In this document: piece after piece, positions 43,115-52,292 of the stretch
How the letters are laid out: every line of letters starts with the position of its first letter
Numbering within the stretch: the stretch's first letter is position 1
Source of the DNA: MWAR01 sp035388825
GTDB taxonomy: Bacteria > Muiribacteriota > Ozemobacteria > Ozemobacterales > Ozemobacteraceae
Direction of reading: 5' to 3'
NCBI GenBank assembly: GCA_035388825.1
Contig: DAOOQQ010000006.1
Coordinates: 1 to 64,000 of the forward strand
DNA length: 64,000 nt
Made by a program: the position numbers and the translations under genes
The notes under the pieces: generated by a model
Databases searched by the model: none
What the model was told of the DNA's origin: nothing
What the model saw: the letters and a program-made list of their open reading frames with translations, nothing else

Positions 43115-43675
43115 TCAGTAGGCGCCGCCCATGATGTAGACCTTGGCGCTCAGGTTTACAGTCAGAAGCGGGGCTTTCGACTTGGTGTCGGTTTCGGCGG
43201 ACACCGAGATGTTGATCGAGCCGGCTGCGAGATTCACGATCTTGCGCTTTTCCATGATGGTCAGGAAGTTCCCGATGTCCTGGAAGGTGCCCAGAAGGCC
43301 CACTTCCACCGGCAGCTCGGACCACTGTTCCGCGCGGACCAGCGGGGAGATGCGGATATCCTGGAACTTCACGTTGAACTTGTTGGCGATCGCTTCGGTC
43401 GAGTCGAGCAGCTTGGGAACGACGGTTCCGAGCTGATTCGATTCCATCTCGAGCTTCTTCTTTTCTTCCGTCAGCTTGGCGATCGACTCGTTGATGCGGG
43501 CGATCTCGTCGGCGACGTTCCGGATCTCGTCCTTCTTCCGTTCCAGATCCTTGATGTCGTTCTCGAGCTTGGTCCGGATCTCCATCGTCGGTTCCCAGTA
43601 GTACATCCAGAACGCACCACCGGCACCGGCCGCCGCGAACACGATGATCATGATGACGACTGCGAAGTTATTCAT
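43115..43675 (-). CDS. pilO: Type IV pilus inner-membrane protein PilO
   Basis: The 186-aa protein has one N-terminal transmembrane helix (about 5-27), a coiled coil (about 33-80, e.g. KLENDIKDLERKKDEIRNVA) and a C-terminal ferredoxin-like domain with LPVEVGLLGTFQDIGNFLTIMEKRKIVNL, of which the phrase GTFQDIGNFLTIME is typical of PilO. With PilN it forms the periplasmic alignment platform. It lies 11 bases after pilN. Confidence 0.92.
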   Translation of the reverse strand: MNNFAVVIMIIVFAAAGAGGAFWMYYWEPTMEIRTKLENDIKDLERKKDEIRNVADEIARINESIAKLTEEKKKLEMESNQLGTVVPKLLDSTEAIANKFNVKFQDIRISPLVRAEQWSELPVEVGLLGTFQDIGNFLTIMEKRKIVNLAAGSINISVSAETDTKSKAPLLTVNLSAKVYIMGGAY

Positions 43676-43686
43676 GGTTCGCTCCC

Positions 43687-44277
43687 TCAGTTCTTTCCGA
43701 CGTCCCGCTTGATGCGGCAGGTAATGTCGAACCGCCAGACGGGAGCTTTCTCATAGGTGTTTTTGTTGGCGTTGCTGAGGAAGACTTCCTCGAAGTAGGC
43801 GTGGCCCTGGAGCTGCTTGATGAAGTTCTGGATGCCGAGGGTCAGCCGGTTGTTGTCCTTGCCGGGCTGTTCGGAACAGGCATACCCGGTGAGCTGCACG
43901 CGCCGGTCCGAGTCGATGCGCAGGTTCGTGATCCAGACGGTCTTGTCGGGAACCACGGTGGTCAGGGAAGAGAACACTTCCGACCACTGGAGCAGGTTCG
44001 CGCCGGAAAGCTGCTTGAGCTGCTCGATCTGGGCTTCCAGATTCCGCTTGTCCTGCTCGAGCCGGTCGCGCTGTTCCAGCTTGTCCTTGTCCTTGCGCAC
44101 TTCCTCTTCGAGCGTCTTCTTCTGCTCTTCGAGGTCGGTGTTGTAGGTCTCGATCCAGACCGTGCCGAAGTAGAACAGCACGAGGATGCCAGCCAGCGCG
44201 ATCACGAGGAAGATCGCCGCGAACGGGATCTGGATCGGCTTGCGCCGCTTAATGGTGATGAGGTTTACTTTGATCAT
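43687..44277 (-). CDS. pilN: Type IV pilus inner-membrane protein PilN
   Basis: The 196-aa protein begins MIKVNLI, the short cytoplasmic peptide that docks on PilM, followed by one transmembrane helix (about 18-40), a coiled coil (about 42-90) and a C-terminal domain with WSEVFSSLTTVVPDKTVWITNLR, where VPDKTVWITNL is typical. It starts 3 bases after the pilM stop. Confidence 0.93.
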   Translation of the reverse strand: MIKVNLITIKRRKPIQIPFAAIFLVIALAGILVLFYFGTVWIETYNTDLEEQKKTLEEEVRKDKDKLEQRDRLEQDKRNLEAQIEQLKQLSGANLLQWSEVFSSLTTVVPDKTVWITNLRIDSDRRVQLTGYACSEQPGKDNNRLTLGIQNFIKQLQGHAYFEEVFLSNANKNTYEKAPVWRFDITCRIKRDVGKN

Positions 44278-44280
44278 CGT

Positions 44281-45369
44281 TTATTCCACCACCCCTCTGA
44301 GCGCCAAACCGATGGCGACGGTGAATCGTTGCAGGTTGTTGTAGAGAACGTCGGTGTCGGGCACGGTCACCGAGATGCCCTCGAGCGGGTTGCCCATGGC
44401 CACGTCGACGCCGAGCTCGTTGCTGATGTAGGTGTTGAACCCCTTAAGGTTCGAGGAGCCGCCCGAGAGGATGATCCGGTGGATCAGGGGCTCGCGGGAC
44501 TGGGCCTTGAAGTAGTCGAACGAGCGGCGGATTTCCGAGGCCAGCTCCTCGACCGTCGTCTTCACGACCTCGGCGACCTCGTTGCCGCCCGCGTCGTTGA
44601 TGTTGACTTCGGCCTCGTTGAACTTGATCTGCTCGGCCTGCTCGAACTCCTGCTTCATCACGTTCATGATCATCTGCGTGATGTTGTTGCCGGCGATCGG
44701 GATGTTGCGGGTGAACATCAGCACCCCCGACTTGAGCACCGAGATGTTCGTGGTGCGCGCCCCCGAATCGATGATCGCCACAACCTCGCCGCCTTCCGCG
44801 GCGTTCGCGGTGAGCAGGATCGAGTTCTCCAGGGCGTTGATCGCGGCGATCGTGTCGACGTCGATCACCTCGGGAGTCGAGCCGCCGCCCTTGAGGACGT
44901 CGAGGTAGCTGTTCACCAGCTCCTTCTGCGCCACGACGAGCAGGATCGAATACTTGCCGCCGCCCTCTTCCTCGGCGAGTTCGGCGAGCTTCGCATGGGT
45001 GATGCTGACCTCGTCGATCGCGTACGGAACGTACTGCTCGGCTTCAATGCGGACGGTTTGCTCGAGCTCATCGTCGCTCATGATCGGCAGCTTGGTGAAG
45101 CGCATGATCACGTTCTGACCCGAGATCGAGGCAAAGGACCGATCCGGCCGGATCTTGGAGCTTTTCAGCATATCCTTGATCACGGCTGCGATCGACTGCG
45201 GGTCTCGGATATTGCCTTCCTCGATTGCCGAGGGGGGTACAGGCGCTATCGCATATCCCGTCAGTTCCGGACCCGAGGGGGTCTTCTTGAGCTGGACGAT
45301 CTTCACCGTCGAGGTGCCGATGTCTATGCCCACCGAGGTGTTGCTTGTCCCGAAGGTAAACAAGCCCAT
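44281..45369 (-). CDS. pilM: Type IV pilus assembly ATPase-like protein PilM
   Basis: PilM is an actin/FtsA-like cytoplasmic protein that binds ATP and the N-terminus of PilN. From the ATG at 45369 (GGAGG 8 bases upstream) the 362-aa product has SVGIDIGTSTVKIVQLKK, EQYVPYAIDEVSI, IDSGARTTNISVLK, ILSGGSSNLKGFNTY and GLALRG. It is the first of the pil genes and lies 137 bases after the SpoIID gene, with an inverted repeat in the gap. Confidence 0.95.
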   Translation of the reverse strand: MGLFTFGTSNTSVGIDIGTSTVKIVQLKKTPSGPELTGYAIAPVPPSAIEEGNIRDPQSIAAVIKDMLKSSKIRPDRSFASISGQNVIMRFTKLPIMSDDELEQTVRIEAEQYVPYAIDEVSITHAKLAELAEEEGGGKYSILLVVAQKELVNSYLDVLKGGGSTPEVIDVDTIAAINALENSILLTANAAEGGEVVAIIDSGARTTNISVLKSGVLMFTRNIPIAGNNITQMIMNVMKQEFEQAEQIKFNEAEVNINDAGGNEVAEVVKTTVEELASEIRRSFDYFKAQSREPLIHRIILSGGSSNLKGFNTYISNELGVDVAMGNPLEGISVTVPDTDVLYNNLQRFTVAIGLALRGVVE

Positions 45370-45430
45370 GCGTGGTTCCTCCAAGGTCGGCCTGGCCGCC
45401 GGTCTGTCCGGGCCGCGAACTGATGATTCT

Positions 45431-45448
45431 ACAGAACGTCAGTTCTGT
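45431..45448. repeat. Inverted repeat upstream of pilM
   Basis: ACAGAAC and GTTCTGT are perfect 7-base arms around GTCA, about 60 bases before the pilM start. The position suits an operator or leader hairpin; no clear promoter pair overlaps it. Confidence 0.38.
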
Positions 45449-45506
45449 ATCGACCTCATCTCGTAATTTCCTGAGAGCTGATCCGGAGTATTTTTCGGGA
45501 ATCGCG

Positions 45507-46937
45507 TCATCGTTGCCTCCGAACCGGGTCATAGCGCAGAAGACGCAGCGAAACGTGGGAATAATACAAGGCCAGGATCTGCCGGTACGACCACCGGCGC
45601 TTTCCGAGCTCGATCGCACCCGCCTGGCACAGCCCGACCTGGTGCCCGTATCCGCGCCCATGAATCGTGATGCCGTTGCGGGCCGCGGTGCCCTGATTCA
45701 AGGGTAGACCCCGGTTGACAGAGGTGTCAAGGGTGCGGGGGATTCCGCTGATCACGATCCAGCCGGATGTCGGCCGCCGCATCCGGCGGATGCCCGCCGC
45801 GGTCTGGACGACGAGCTGGGGCGGCCCGCTGAGCCGGCCACCCGCGAACAGCCGGATACTGCCGTTTCCCGCGGGCCTGGTGCCGGGGGTGGCGGGAACT
45901 GCCGTGGCCTGGGCCTGAACCGCCCCCTGCTGGGGAAGAACGAACGTCGTGCTGGGAAGATTGAACAGCCTTCGGAACGTGGTGCCCTTCACGCGCAGTT
46001 CGCCCTTGTCGGTGCGGAGCCGGACCTGCTCGACGCGGTCGAGGGGGGCCGGGGAGACGATTTCGGCCGCATACAGGCTCGAAAAGGACAGCCCTTCGGC
46101 TGCGAGGCCCTTGCGGAGCCTGTCGAGGCCGATCTGCTCGGTCCAGCGGTATTTGGAGGCGGCTTTGCAGTAGTCGCACCGCACGCGACGCAGATACCGG
46201 GTGGGCGCCCCGCCGTAGACCTTTTCGTTGTCCGAGGTCATGCCGCCGCAGGCCGCGTGATACATCGTCGAGATCGGCACCCCGTCACTGATCAGAATCA
46301 CCCCGCGGGTGGCGTTCAGGGCCGCGTCGACGCTCGCCCGCTCAGCCTTCACCCCATTGTATACCTGACAATGCTCGCGGTCGCACAGGTCGTAGCCTTC
46401 CTTGCCGTGCTTGCCCCGGTTCGCGATCGCCCAGGTGCGCGCGATGACCGCCTGCGCCTTGAGCGTTTCGGCCGGTGACAGCGAACCGACCTCGCTTCCC
46501 ACGACCCCGCGCAGGTAATCCTCGAGCCCGACCCGGTTGATCACGCTCGCGCCGCTCTTTCCGAACGCCACCTCGAGGCTGCCGCGATAGGCACGCCCGT
46601 TGATGGACAGCGTTCCGCGTTTCGGCTGGAAACGCATCCGCCGCCCCGTCAGGGAAGGGGGCGCCGGCTTTCTGCGCGAGACGCGCCGGCTCTTCTTCGG
46701 CTCGGGTTTTTGGGCGGCCGGAACGGTCCAGGAAAACGTCTCGCCCGCCCGGAACACCTTGATCCGCCGGTTCTTCTCGTCATACTGCTCGCCACCCGAC
46801 GGAAACGTGATCTTCACCGTCGGAATGCCCGCTTCGATCCCGACCCGCAGAACCGGTTCGGGCGATGCCGTCGCGGGAGAGATGCCTGCCGCCACGAGCA
46901 GGAGGGGCAGGAGGAGGCGGAGAAGTTTATTGACCAT
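45507..46937 (-). CDS. Exported SpoIID/LytB-domain protein
   Basis: From the ATG at 46937 the 476-aa product has a signal peptide (cleavage near ATASP), a basic Pro-rich region and a SpoIID domain: GLEDYLRGVVGSEV (with the catalytic Glu), LKAQAVIARTWAIANR, HCQVYNGVKAE, ATRGVILISDG, YHAACGGMTSDN and near the end GRGYGHQVGLCQAGAIELG. SpoIID proteins are lytic transglycosylases that cut glycan strands lacking stem peptides, so an amidase such as that at 18650-20398 would provide substrate. A CDYC motif is extra. No good ribosome-binding site is seen. It precedes pilM on the same strand. Confidence 0.9.
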   Translation of the reverse strand: MVNKLLRLLLPLLLVAAGISPATASPEPVLRVGIEAGIPTVKITFPSGGEQYDEKNRRIKVFRAGETFSWTVPAAQKPEPKKSRRVSRRKPAPPSLTGRRMRFQPKRGTLSINGRAYRGSLEVAFGKSGASVINRVGLEDYLRGVVGSEVGSLSPAETLKAQAVIARTWAIANRGKHGKEGYDLCDREHCQVYNGVKAERASVDAALNATRGVILISDGVPISTMYHAACGGMTSDNEKVYGGAPTRYLRRVRCDYCKAASKYRWTEQIGLDRLRKGLAAEGLSFSSLYAAEIVSPAPLDRVEQVRLRTDKGELRVKGTTFRRLFNLPSTTFVLPQQGAVQAQATAVPATPGTRPAGNGSIRLFAGGRLSGPPQLVVQTAAGIRRMRRPTSGWIVISGIPRTLDTSVNRGLPLNQGTAARNGITIHGRGYGHQVGLCQAGAIELGKRRWSYRQILALYYSHVSLRLLRYDPVRRQR

Positions 46938-47063
46938 ATAGAGATGTTTCGGCCGAATCGGCCCGCAGCATGACCCCATTCTCTCCGATCGTTTTCTGGA
47001 GCGGGTTTCCTGTGAGCGGATGTTGGGGTAGAATGTGGGAAAGATGAATCGAGAGGTCGACAG

Positions 47064-47834
47064 GTGAGAGGAGCGTTGCTGTTGCTCGTCTGGCTGCTGT
47101 TTGCCGGCGGCCCGGCGGCCGAGGCCGCCGGAGCGGCGGTCGCATCGGGCAGCCCGGCCATCGACGCCGCAGCCCTGATCCGGAAGATCGAGACCCAGTA
47201 TCAGGGGCGATCCTCGCACGGCACCATCTCCATGACGATCCGGACCAGCCAGTGGAGCCGCACGCTCGTCATGGAAGCCTGGTCCGAAGGTCGGGATCGC
47301 TTTCTGACGCGCATTCTCGATCCCCGCAAGGAACGCGGAACCTGCACGCTCAAGGTCGGGAATGATATCTGGAACTATTTTCCCCGCATCGACCGTCTCG
47401 TGAAGATCCCCTCGAGCCTGATGGGCGACCGGTGGATGGGCAGTCATCTGACCAACGACGATCTGGTCAAGGAGAACAAGGTCGACGAGCTGTATGAACT
47501 CGCCGTCGAGCGCCGGGAGGGGACGAACGTCACGATCGTCGGCGTTCCCCGGCCGGCCGCGGCCGTCGTCTGGGGGAAGATCCGGTATGAGGCGGATCTC
47601 GAACGGGAAGTCCCGGTGCGGGTCACGTATTTCGACGAGGAGAACCGGCTGGTCAGGACGATGACGTTCACGGATCTGCAGCGGATCGACGGCCGGTGGC
47701 TCCCGATGCGGTTCACCATCAGGCCCGAGGAAGAGCCGGACGAGGAGACGGTGCTGGCCTACGAGAACCTCACCTTCGACCTGCCGCTCGAACAGGGATT
47801 GTTCTCGATCCAGAGGCTGCGGCGCGCCCCGTGA
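47064..47834 (+). CDS. LolA-like outer-membrane lipoprotein-sorting protein
   Basis: A 256-aa exported protein (signal peptide to about residue 22) starting at GTG with GAGAGG 7 bases upstream. Features of the LolA-like family beside ABC exporters are SSHGTISMTIRTSQWSR, RFLTRILDP, CTLKVGNDIWNYFPRIDRLVKIP, MGSHLTNDDLV and YFDEENRLVRTMTF. It would bind a lipid or lipoprotein in an open beta-barrel in the periplasm. It is coupled by TGATG to the first permease and begins a five-gene export operon. Confidence 0.88.
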   Translation: MRGALLLLVWLLFAGGPAAEAAGAAVASGSPAIDAAALIRKIETQYQGRSSHGTISMTIRTSQWSRTLVMEAWSEGRDRFLTRILDPRKERGTCTLKVGNDIWNYFPRIDRLVKIPSSLMGDRWMGSHLTNDDLVKENKVDELYELAVERREGTNVTIVGVPRPAAAVVWGKIRYEADLEREVPVRVTYFDEENRLVRTMTFTDLQRIDGRWLPMRFTIRPEEEPDEETVLAYENLTFDLPLEQGLFSIQRLRRAP

Positions 47835-49072
47835 TGCTGCTGCGGCTGGCCTGGCGGAACCTGTGGCGCAACCGGCGCCGCACCCAGTTGACCATGGCCG
47901 GGATGGTGTTTGCGACCGCGCTGCTCATCTTCACGCTGGCGATGTATGACGGCATGCTGTGGGACATGATCGAAAACGTCACCGAAGTGATGACCGGGCA
48001 CGTCGTCATCGCCCGGGAAGGCTACCAGGACCGGCCCGAACTGCACCGGACGATCGGGGGGAGCGACGAGGCCCGGGCGGAAATCGCTTCGGAAGCGGGG
48101 GTGCGCGGGGTCTGCAGCCGCGTCTCGGCGTTCGCTCTGCTGAGCTGCGGCCCGGAGAGAGATGCGAAAACGCAGCCGGGGCGGCTGACGGGAATCGACC
48201 CGCTCTCGGAGCGCAGATTCGGCCGGCTTGCCCGGTGCGTCACGCGCGGCAGGTTTCTGGATTCGGCTTCCGGCACGGAGGCGGTGCTGGGCATCGATCT
48301 GGCACGCAGCCTGGGCGCCGGGCCGGGGGCGGAGCTGGTGGTGATCAGCCAGGCCGCCGATGGTTCGACGGTCACCGAGGTGCTGCCGGTCGCGGGAATC
48401 CTCGACACGGGTGACCAGCTACGGGACGGGAGTCTTGTCCTGGTCGGCCTGGAGACGATGCAGAGGATGTTCGGTCTCGAAGGCCGTCTGCATACCCTGC
48501 ACGTGTTCCTCGACCGGCCGCTCGCCGCCCGCGAAGCCGCGGCCGCCCTTTCCCGGCGGCTTTCCGGGCGGGGCCTCGAGGTGCTGCCGTGGCAGGAGCT
48601 CCAGCCCCAACTGGCCCAGGTGTTTTCGATCTGGCTGGGGATGCAGGTGTTCACGATGGGGGTGTTTTACTTCGGCATCGTGCTCATCACCTTCAGCACG
48701 ATGTCGATGACGTTTCTGGAGCGGCTGCGCGAGTTTGGCATGCTGCGCGCGATCGGGTTGAAGCCCCGGCAGCTCGTCCTGCTCATCATCCTCGAGGGCG
48801 GGCTCATGAGCTCGCTGGCGGGGCTGCTGGGCATGGGGGCCGGAGCTCTTCTGGGGTGGGGGATCTCGGTCGCGCCGATCGATCTGGGCTGGTTCCTGCC
48901 CCCGATCTCGTGGGGCGGAACCACGGTGATCCCGCGCATCCGGGGCGTACTCAGCCCTGTCAACGTGGCGATGCCGGGCGGGGTGATGATGCTGCTGGGG
49001 GCGGTCGTCGCCCTGTTTCCGGCCTGGAGGCTGTTCTTCCTGCGCCCCGTCGAGGCGCTGCGGGAGGGCTGA
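47834..49072 (+). CDS. FtsX/MacB-type ABC transporter permease, first copy
   Basis: The 412-aa protein has the LolC/LolE/MacB layout: a short N-terminal MLLRLAWRNLWRNRRRT, TM1, a periplasmic domain of about 240 residues, then three transmembrane helices with ERLREFGMLRAIGLKPRQL, the coupling-helix signature. It overlaps the LolA-like stop. The second permease starts immediately after it. The pair likely forms a heterodimer like LolCE. Confidence 0.9.
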   Translation: MLLRLAWRNLWRNRRRTQLTMAGMVFATALLIFTLAMYDGMLWDMIENVTEVMTGHVVIAREGYQDRPELHRTIGGSDEARAEIASEAGVRGVCSRVSAFALLSCGPERDAKTQPGRLTGIDPLSERRFGRLARCVTRGRFLDSASGTEAVLGIDLARSLGAGPGAELVVISQAADGSTVTEVLPVAGILDTGDQLRDGSLVLVGLETMQRMFGLEGRLHTLHVFLDRPLAAREAAAALSRRLSGRGLEVLPWQELQPQLAQVFSIWLGMQVFTMGVFYFGIVLITFSTMSMTFLERLREFGMLRAIGLKPRQLVLLIILEGGLMSSLAGLLGMGAGALLGWGISVAPIDLGWFLPPISWGGTTVIPRIRGVLSPVNVAMPGGVMMLLGAVVALFPAWRLFFLRPVEALREG

Positions 49073-50299
49073 ATGATTCTACGGCTGGCCTGGCGGAACC
49101 TGTGGCGGAACCCCCGTCGCACGCTGCTGCAGATGCTCGCGGTCGCCGGGAGCCTGTTCGTCGCCGTGTTTTTCAACAATCTGGCCTATGGGTCATACCG
49201 TCAGATGATCCGTGAGGGCGTGAAGGCGGGTAGCGGACATGTTGGTATATATCATAAACGATACATTGAGGAACGCAAGGTCGAGCAGTGGTTCGTGGTG
49301 GGGTCGGCTGCCGTCGCACTGGAAGGCTTGCCCGGGGTGAGCGGGGTGTTCCCGCGACTGCTGCTGACCTGCCTGGCGCGCACGAGCCATGACGGCTGCG
49401 GGGCGGCGATCCTGGGCCTCGACGTCGCGGCCGAGGCCGCCAGCCACCCGCTCCTGGAACCCCGCCGCCTGGTGTCCGGAACCCTCCCCGCCGGGGCCCG
49501 GCAGGTTCTGGTCGGGGACCGGCTGGCTGCCATGCTGCGCCTGGAGCCCGGCCGGAAGCTGGTGGTCATGTTCCAGGGCGCGGACGGCGAGATCCGCAGC
49601 ACCCTGTTCCGGGTGTCGGGGATCGTGCACTCCGGGGTGAAACAGATGGATGCCGGGATGATCGTGGCCGACCGGAAGGAGCTGGGCGAGGCATTCGGCG
49701 CTCCCGATGCGGCTCACGAGCTGGCGATCCTGCTCGACGACCCCGTGCGGGGAGGGGAGGTGCGCGCGGCGATCGAGGCTGGGTGCGGACTTCCCGCCTC
49801 GACGGCGGCCTTCCCGTGGGAGAAAGCGATGCCGCAGCTGGATGGGGCGATCCGGATGGACCGGGTCCAGTTCCGGTTCATGATTCTGATTCTCGCCATG
49901 ATCGTCGGGCTGGGCGCGGCGAACACCCTGTTGATGAGCGTCGTCGAGCGGACGCGGGAGTTCGGCCTGGTGCGCGCCCTCGGCTTCGGGCCCGCGGCGG
50001 TCAGGGCCCTGGTGATGGCCGAAGGGGTGATGCTCGGCCTGCTCGGCATGGCGCTCGGTACGGTCCTGGGGCTGCTCGCCACCTGGCATGCCTCGGTTCA
50101 CGGGATCGATTTCTCGTCCCTGATGGGCGAGGCCGAACTCGCCGGCATGCTCATCGACCCGGTCATCTTCAGCGGCTGGGATCATGTGACGACCTTCTGG
50201 TTCAATCTCGGCATGCTTGCGGTGGTGGCGGCCGCCTCGCTGTATCCGGCGCACAAGGCGCTGCAGATTGGGCCTGCGCAGGCCATGCGCACGTTCTGA
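49073..50299 (+). CDS. FtsX/MacB-type ABC transporter permease, second copy
   Basis: The 408-aa protein begins MILRLAWRNLWRNPRRT, almost identical to the first permease over 16 residues, but the periplasmic domain differs. The C-terminal three-helix part carries ERTREFGLVRALGFGPAAVRALV. Start and preceding stop are contiguous. With the first copy and the ATPase it forms a type VII-family ABC mechanotransmission complex, where substrate is moved in the periplasm and not through the membrane. Confidence 0.9.
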   Translation: MILRLAWRNLWRNPRRTLLQMLAVAGSLFVAVFFNNLAYGSYRQMIREGVKAGSGHVGIYHKRYIEERKVEQWFVVGSAAVALEGLPGVSGVFPRLLLTCLARTSHDGCGAAILGLDVAAEAASHPLLEPRRLVSGTLPAGARQVLVGDRLAAMLRLEPGRKLVVMFQGADGEIRSTLFRVSGIVHSGVKQMDAGMIVADRKELGEAFGAPDAAHELAILLDDPVRGGEVRAAIEAGCGLPASTAAFPWEKAMPQLDGAIRMDRVQFRFMILILAMIVGLGAANTLLMSVVERTREFGLVRALGFGPAAVRALVMAEGVMLGLLGMALGTVLGLLATWHASVHGIDFSSLMGEAELAGMLIDPVIFSGWDHVTTFWFNLGMLAVVAAASLYPAHKALQIGPAQAMRTF

Positions 50300-50314
50300 C
50301 ACGGGAGAAGAAGG

Positions 50315-51022
50315 ATGAGGGGAATCCGGATCGGGAAGGTTTCGAAAAGCTATCGGGAAGCCGGCGGCGAGGTGCGGGCGATCGACGCCCTCGATCTGAC
50401 GGTCGGTGCCGGGGAGTTCACGGTTATCGCCGGGCCGTCCGGCAGCGGCAAGACGACGCTGCTGAATCTTGTCGGCGGCCTCGACCGGCCCGACACCGGG
50501 GAGGTGTTTCTCGACGAGTATGCCCTGCAGACGATGTCCGATGCCGAGCTTACGGAACTGCGGCTGCGGCGGATCGGATTCGTGTTCCAGGCATTCAATC
50601 TCCTGCCCGTGCTGTCCGTGTTCGAAAACATCCAGTTCATCCTTCAGATCCAGGGGGTTGCCGAGTCCGACCACGCCGGCCGAATCCTGCCCCTGCTGAA
50701 GGAGCTTGGCCTCGAAGGTCTGGAAAACCGCTTCCCGCCGCAGCTGAGCGGTGGCCAGCAGCAGCGTGTCGCCGTCGCGCGGGCGATGATCGGCCGGCCG
50801 CGGGTGGTCCTCGCCGACGAGCCCACCGCCAACCTCGACTCGGAAAACGCCATGGCGTTACTGCATCTGATGAAGCGGCTCAATGCCGAACAGGGGGTCA
50901 CGTTCCTGTTCAGTTCCCACGACCAGAGGGTCATCGAGACGGCCCGACGGGTCGTGCGGCTGCGCGACGGCCGGATCGAGTCGGATGAGTGCCGGTCCGG
51001 ATCGGAGACGGCGCAGGGATGA
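50315..51022 (+). CDS. LolD/MacB-type ABC transporter ATP-binding protein
   Basis: The 235-aa ATPase has Walker A GPSGSGKTT, the LRLRRIGFVFQAFNLLP Q-loop region typical of LolD/MacB, signature LSGGQQQRVAVARA, Walker B VVLADEPTANLD and the H-loop SSHD. It powers the two permeases upstream. Its stop overlaps the start of the putative outer-membrane gene by ATGA. Confidence 0.95.
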   Translation: MRGIRIGKVSKSYREAGGEVRAIDALDLTVGAGEFTVIAGPSGSGKTTLLNLVGGLDRPDTGEVFLDEYALQTMSDAELTELRLRRIGFVFQAFNLLPVLSVFENIQFILQIQGVAESDHAGRILPLLKELGLEGLENRFPPQLSGGQQQRVAVARAMIGRPRVVLADEPTANLDSENAMALLHLMKRLNAEQGVTFLFSSHDQRVIETARRVVRLRDGRIESDECRSGSETAQG

Positions 51023-52281
51023 GATGGAACAGGCGGCCCCGACGGAACACAGGGATAATCCTTGTAACTCTTTTTCATTTGATGCGATCGTGCGGGCTCG
51101 AAGCCGGACCGATCACCCAGACATGGGCCTGGCGCACGATCTGCCAGGGCCTGGCGTATACCGAAGGAACCACCCGGCTGGTTCCCGGACTGCCACGCGC
51201 TCACCTCGTGACGCAGGAGCTGCTGAGATACGGAGTGAGCGGGGAGGCGGGTGCGGTCAGATTCCAGCTCGGATACGAGATATCCGGCGTCTGGCGCGGT
51301 CAGGAGGCGCCGTTCCGGGACGCGGGCGTCCGTCTCGTCGGCCGGCCTGACGATGCCGGACTGCCGAATCTCGTCGAGACCCGCGGTGTGTTCCGGCGGA
51401 CGGAGCGGAGCCTGGTGAGCGGAACCATCGAGCGGATGCAGGCCTCGTGGCGGTCGGGGGTGATCGACATCGATCTCGGCCGGCAGCCGGTGAGCCTGGG
51501 AACCAGTCATTTCATCGGGGTTCTGGACGTTCTGGCCCCGTTTTCCCCCGGCTATCTCGACGCCACGTTCAAGCCAGGCATCGATGCGGTGCGGTTCCGG
51601 ACCAGATCCGGGGAGACTGGCGAAGGAGAACTGATCCTCGTTCCCGCCCGGTCGATGCGGGAACGGGCGGTCCTGGGCCGTCTGCGCCGCACCCTCGGCG
51701 GGATCGACGCGGAGATCGTGGCGGGCCGGTTCCGGAGCCGGGAGATGGCCGGCATCGGGTGGGAGGGGGAAAAGCGGGGGTGGAATCTGTGGGGGGAGGC
51801 GGCCCTGTTCACGCGGAGGCCCGGTGCCGAAGCCCGTCGAGCCGGCCCGGCCGGGTGTGCCCGGTCACTGATCGCAGGCGCGGAACGGCAGATCCGTTCG
51901 GGCACGCGTGCCGGGATCGCCTGGTTCCATCAGGATTTCGGCGTCGTCGACCCGGCGGCGCTGCCGGAGGTGGTGAGCGATGCCCCGTTCCGCGAGGGAT
52001 GGCGGTATCTGGCCGGGCGGCGGTATGTTCTGGCCACGTTCGACCAGGAGCTGGACCCCCTCGTGCGTCTCGATCTGGCGATGGTCGCGAATGCGTGCGA
52101 CGGCTCGACGCTGTGGCAGCCGAAACTCGTTTTCAACACCGGGGATGATTCCGATCTGACGCTGTTCGCGTGGGTGGGAGCCGGTGCTGATGCCGGGATC
52201 GGGCCCCGCGGCCCCGTTCCGGGGTCGGAGTTCGGCTCCGTCGCAGACGGCATCGGGTTTCTCTCCCGGTGGTTTTTCTGA
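51019..52281 (+). CDS. Putative outer-membrane beta-barrel protein of the export operon
   Basis: From the ATGA-coupled start at 51019 the 420-aa product has a basic N-terminus and a hydrophobic stretch (about 13-30), then alternating amphipathic strands with many Arg, Gly and aromatic residues, e.g. AVRFQLGYEISGVWRG and RSGVIDIDLGRQPVSLG. It ends WFF, an aromatic C-terminus typical of BAM substrates. No named family is recognised; the strand pattern resembles alginate-export or DUF1302-like barrels. Coupling to a LolA-like/ABC set suggests a role in moving lipid or lipoprotein to or through the outer membrane. Confidence 0.72.
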   Translation: MRWNRRPRRNTGIILVTLFHLMRSCGLEAGPITQTWAWRTICQGLAYTEGTTRLVPGLPRAHLVTQELLRYGVSGEAGAVRFQLGYEISGVWRGQEAPFRDAGVRLVGRPDDAGLPNLVETRGVFRRTERSLVSGTIERMQASWRSGVIDIDLGRQPVSLGTSHFIGVLDVLAPFSPGYLDATFKPGIDAVRFRTRSGETGEGELILVPARSMRERAVLGRLRRTLGGIDAEIVAGRFRSREMAGIGWEGEKRGWNLWGEAALFTRRPGAEARRAGPAGCARSLIAGAERQIRSGTRAGIAWFHQDFGVVDPAALPEVVSDAPFREGWRYLAGRRYVLATFDQELDPLVRLDLAMVANACDGSTLWQPKLVFNTGDDSDLTLFAWVGAGADAGIGPRGPVPGSEFGSVADGIGFLSRWFF

Positions 52282-52292
52282 CCCGGGAACCG

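Noticed and set aside
43801..45423. 540-codon plus-strand open frame
   Set aside because: Shadow of pilN and pilM, which carry diagnostic motifs on the other strand.
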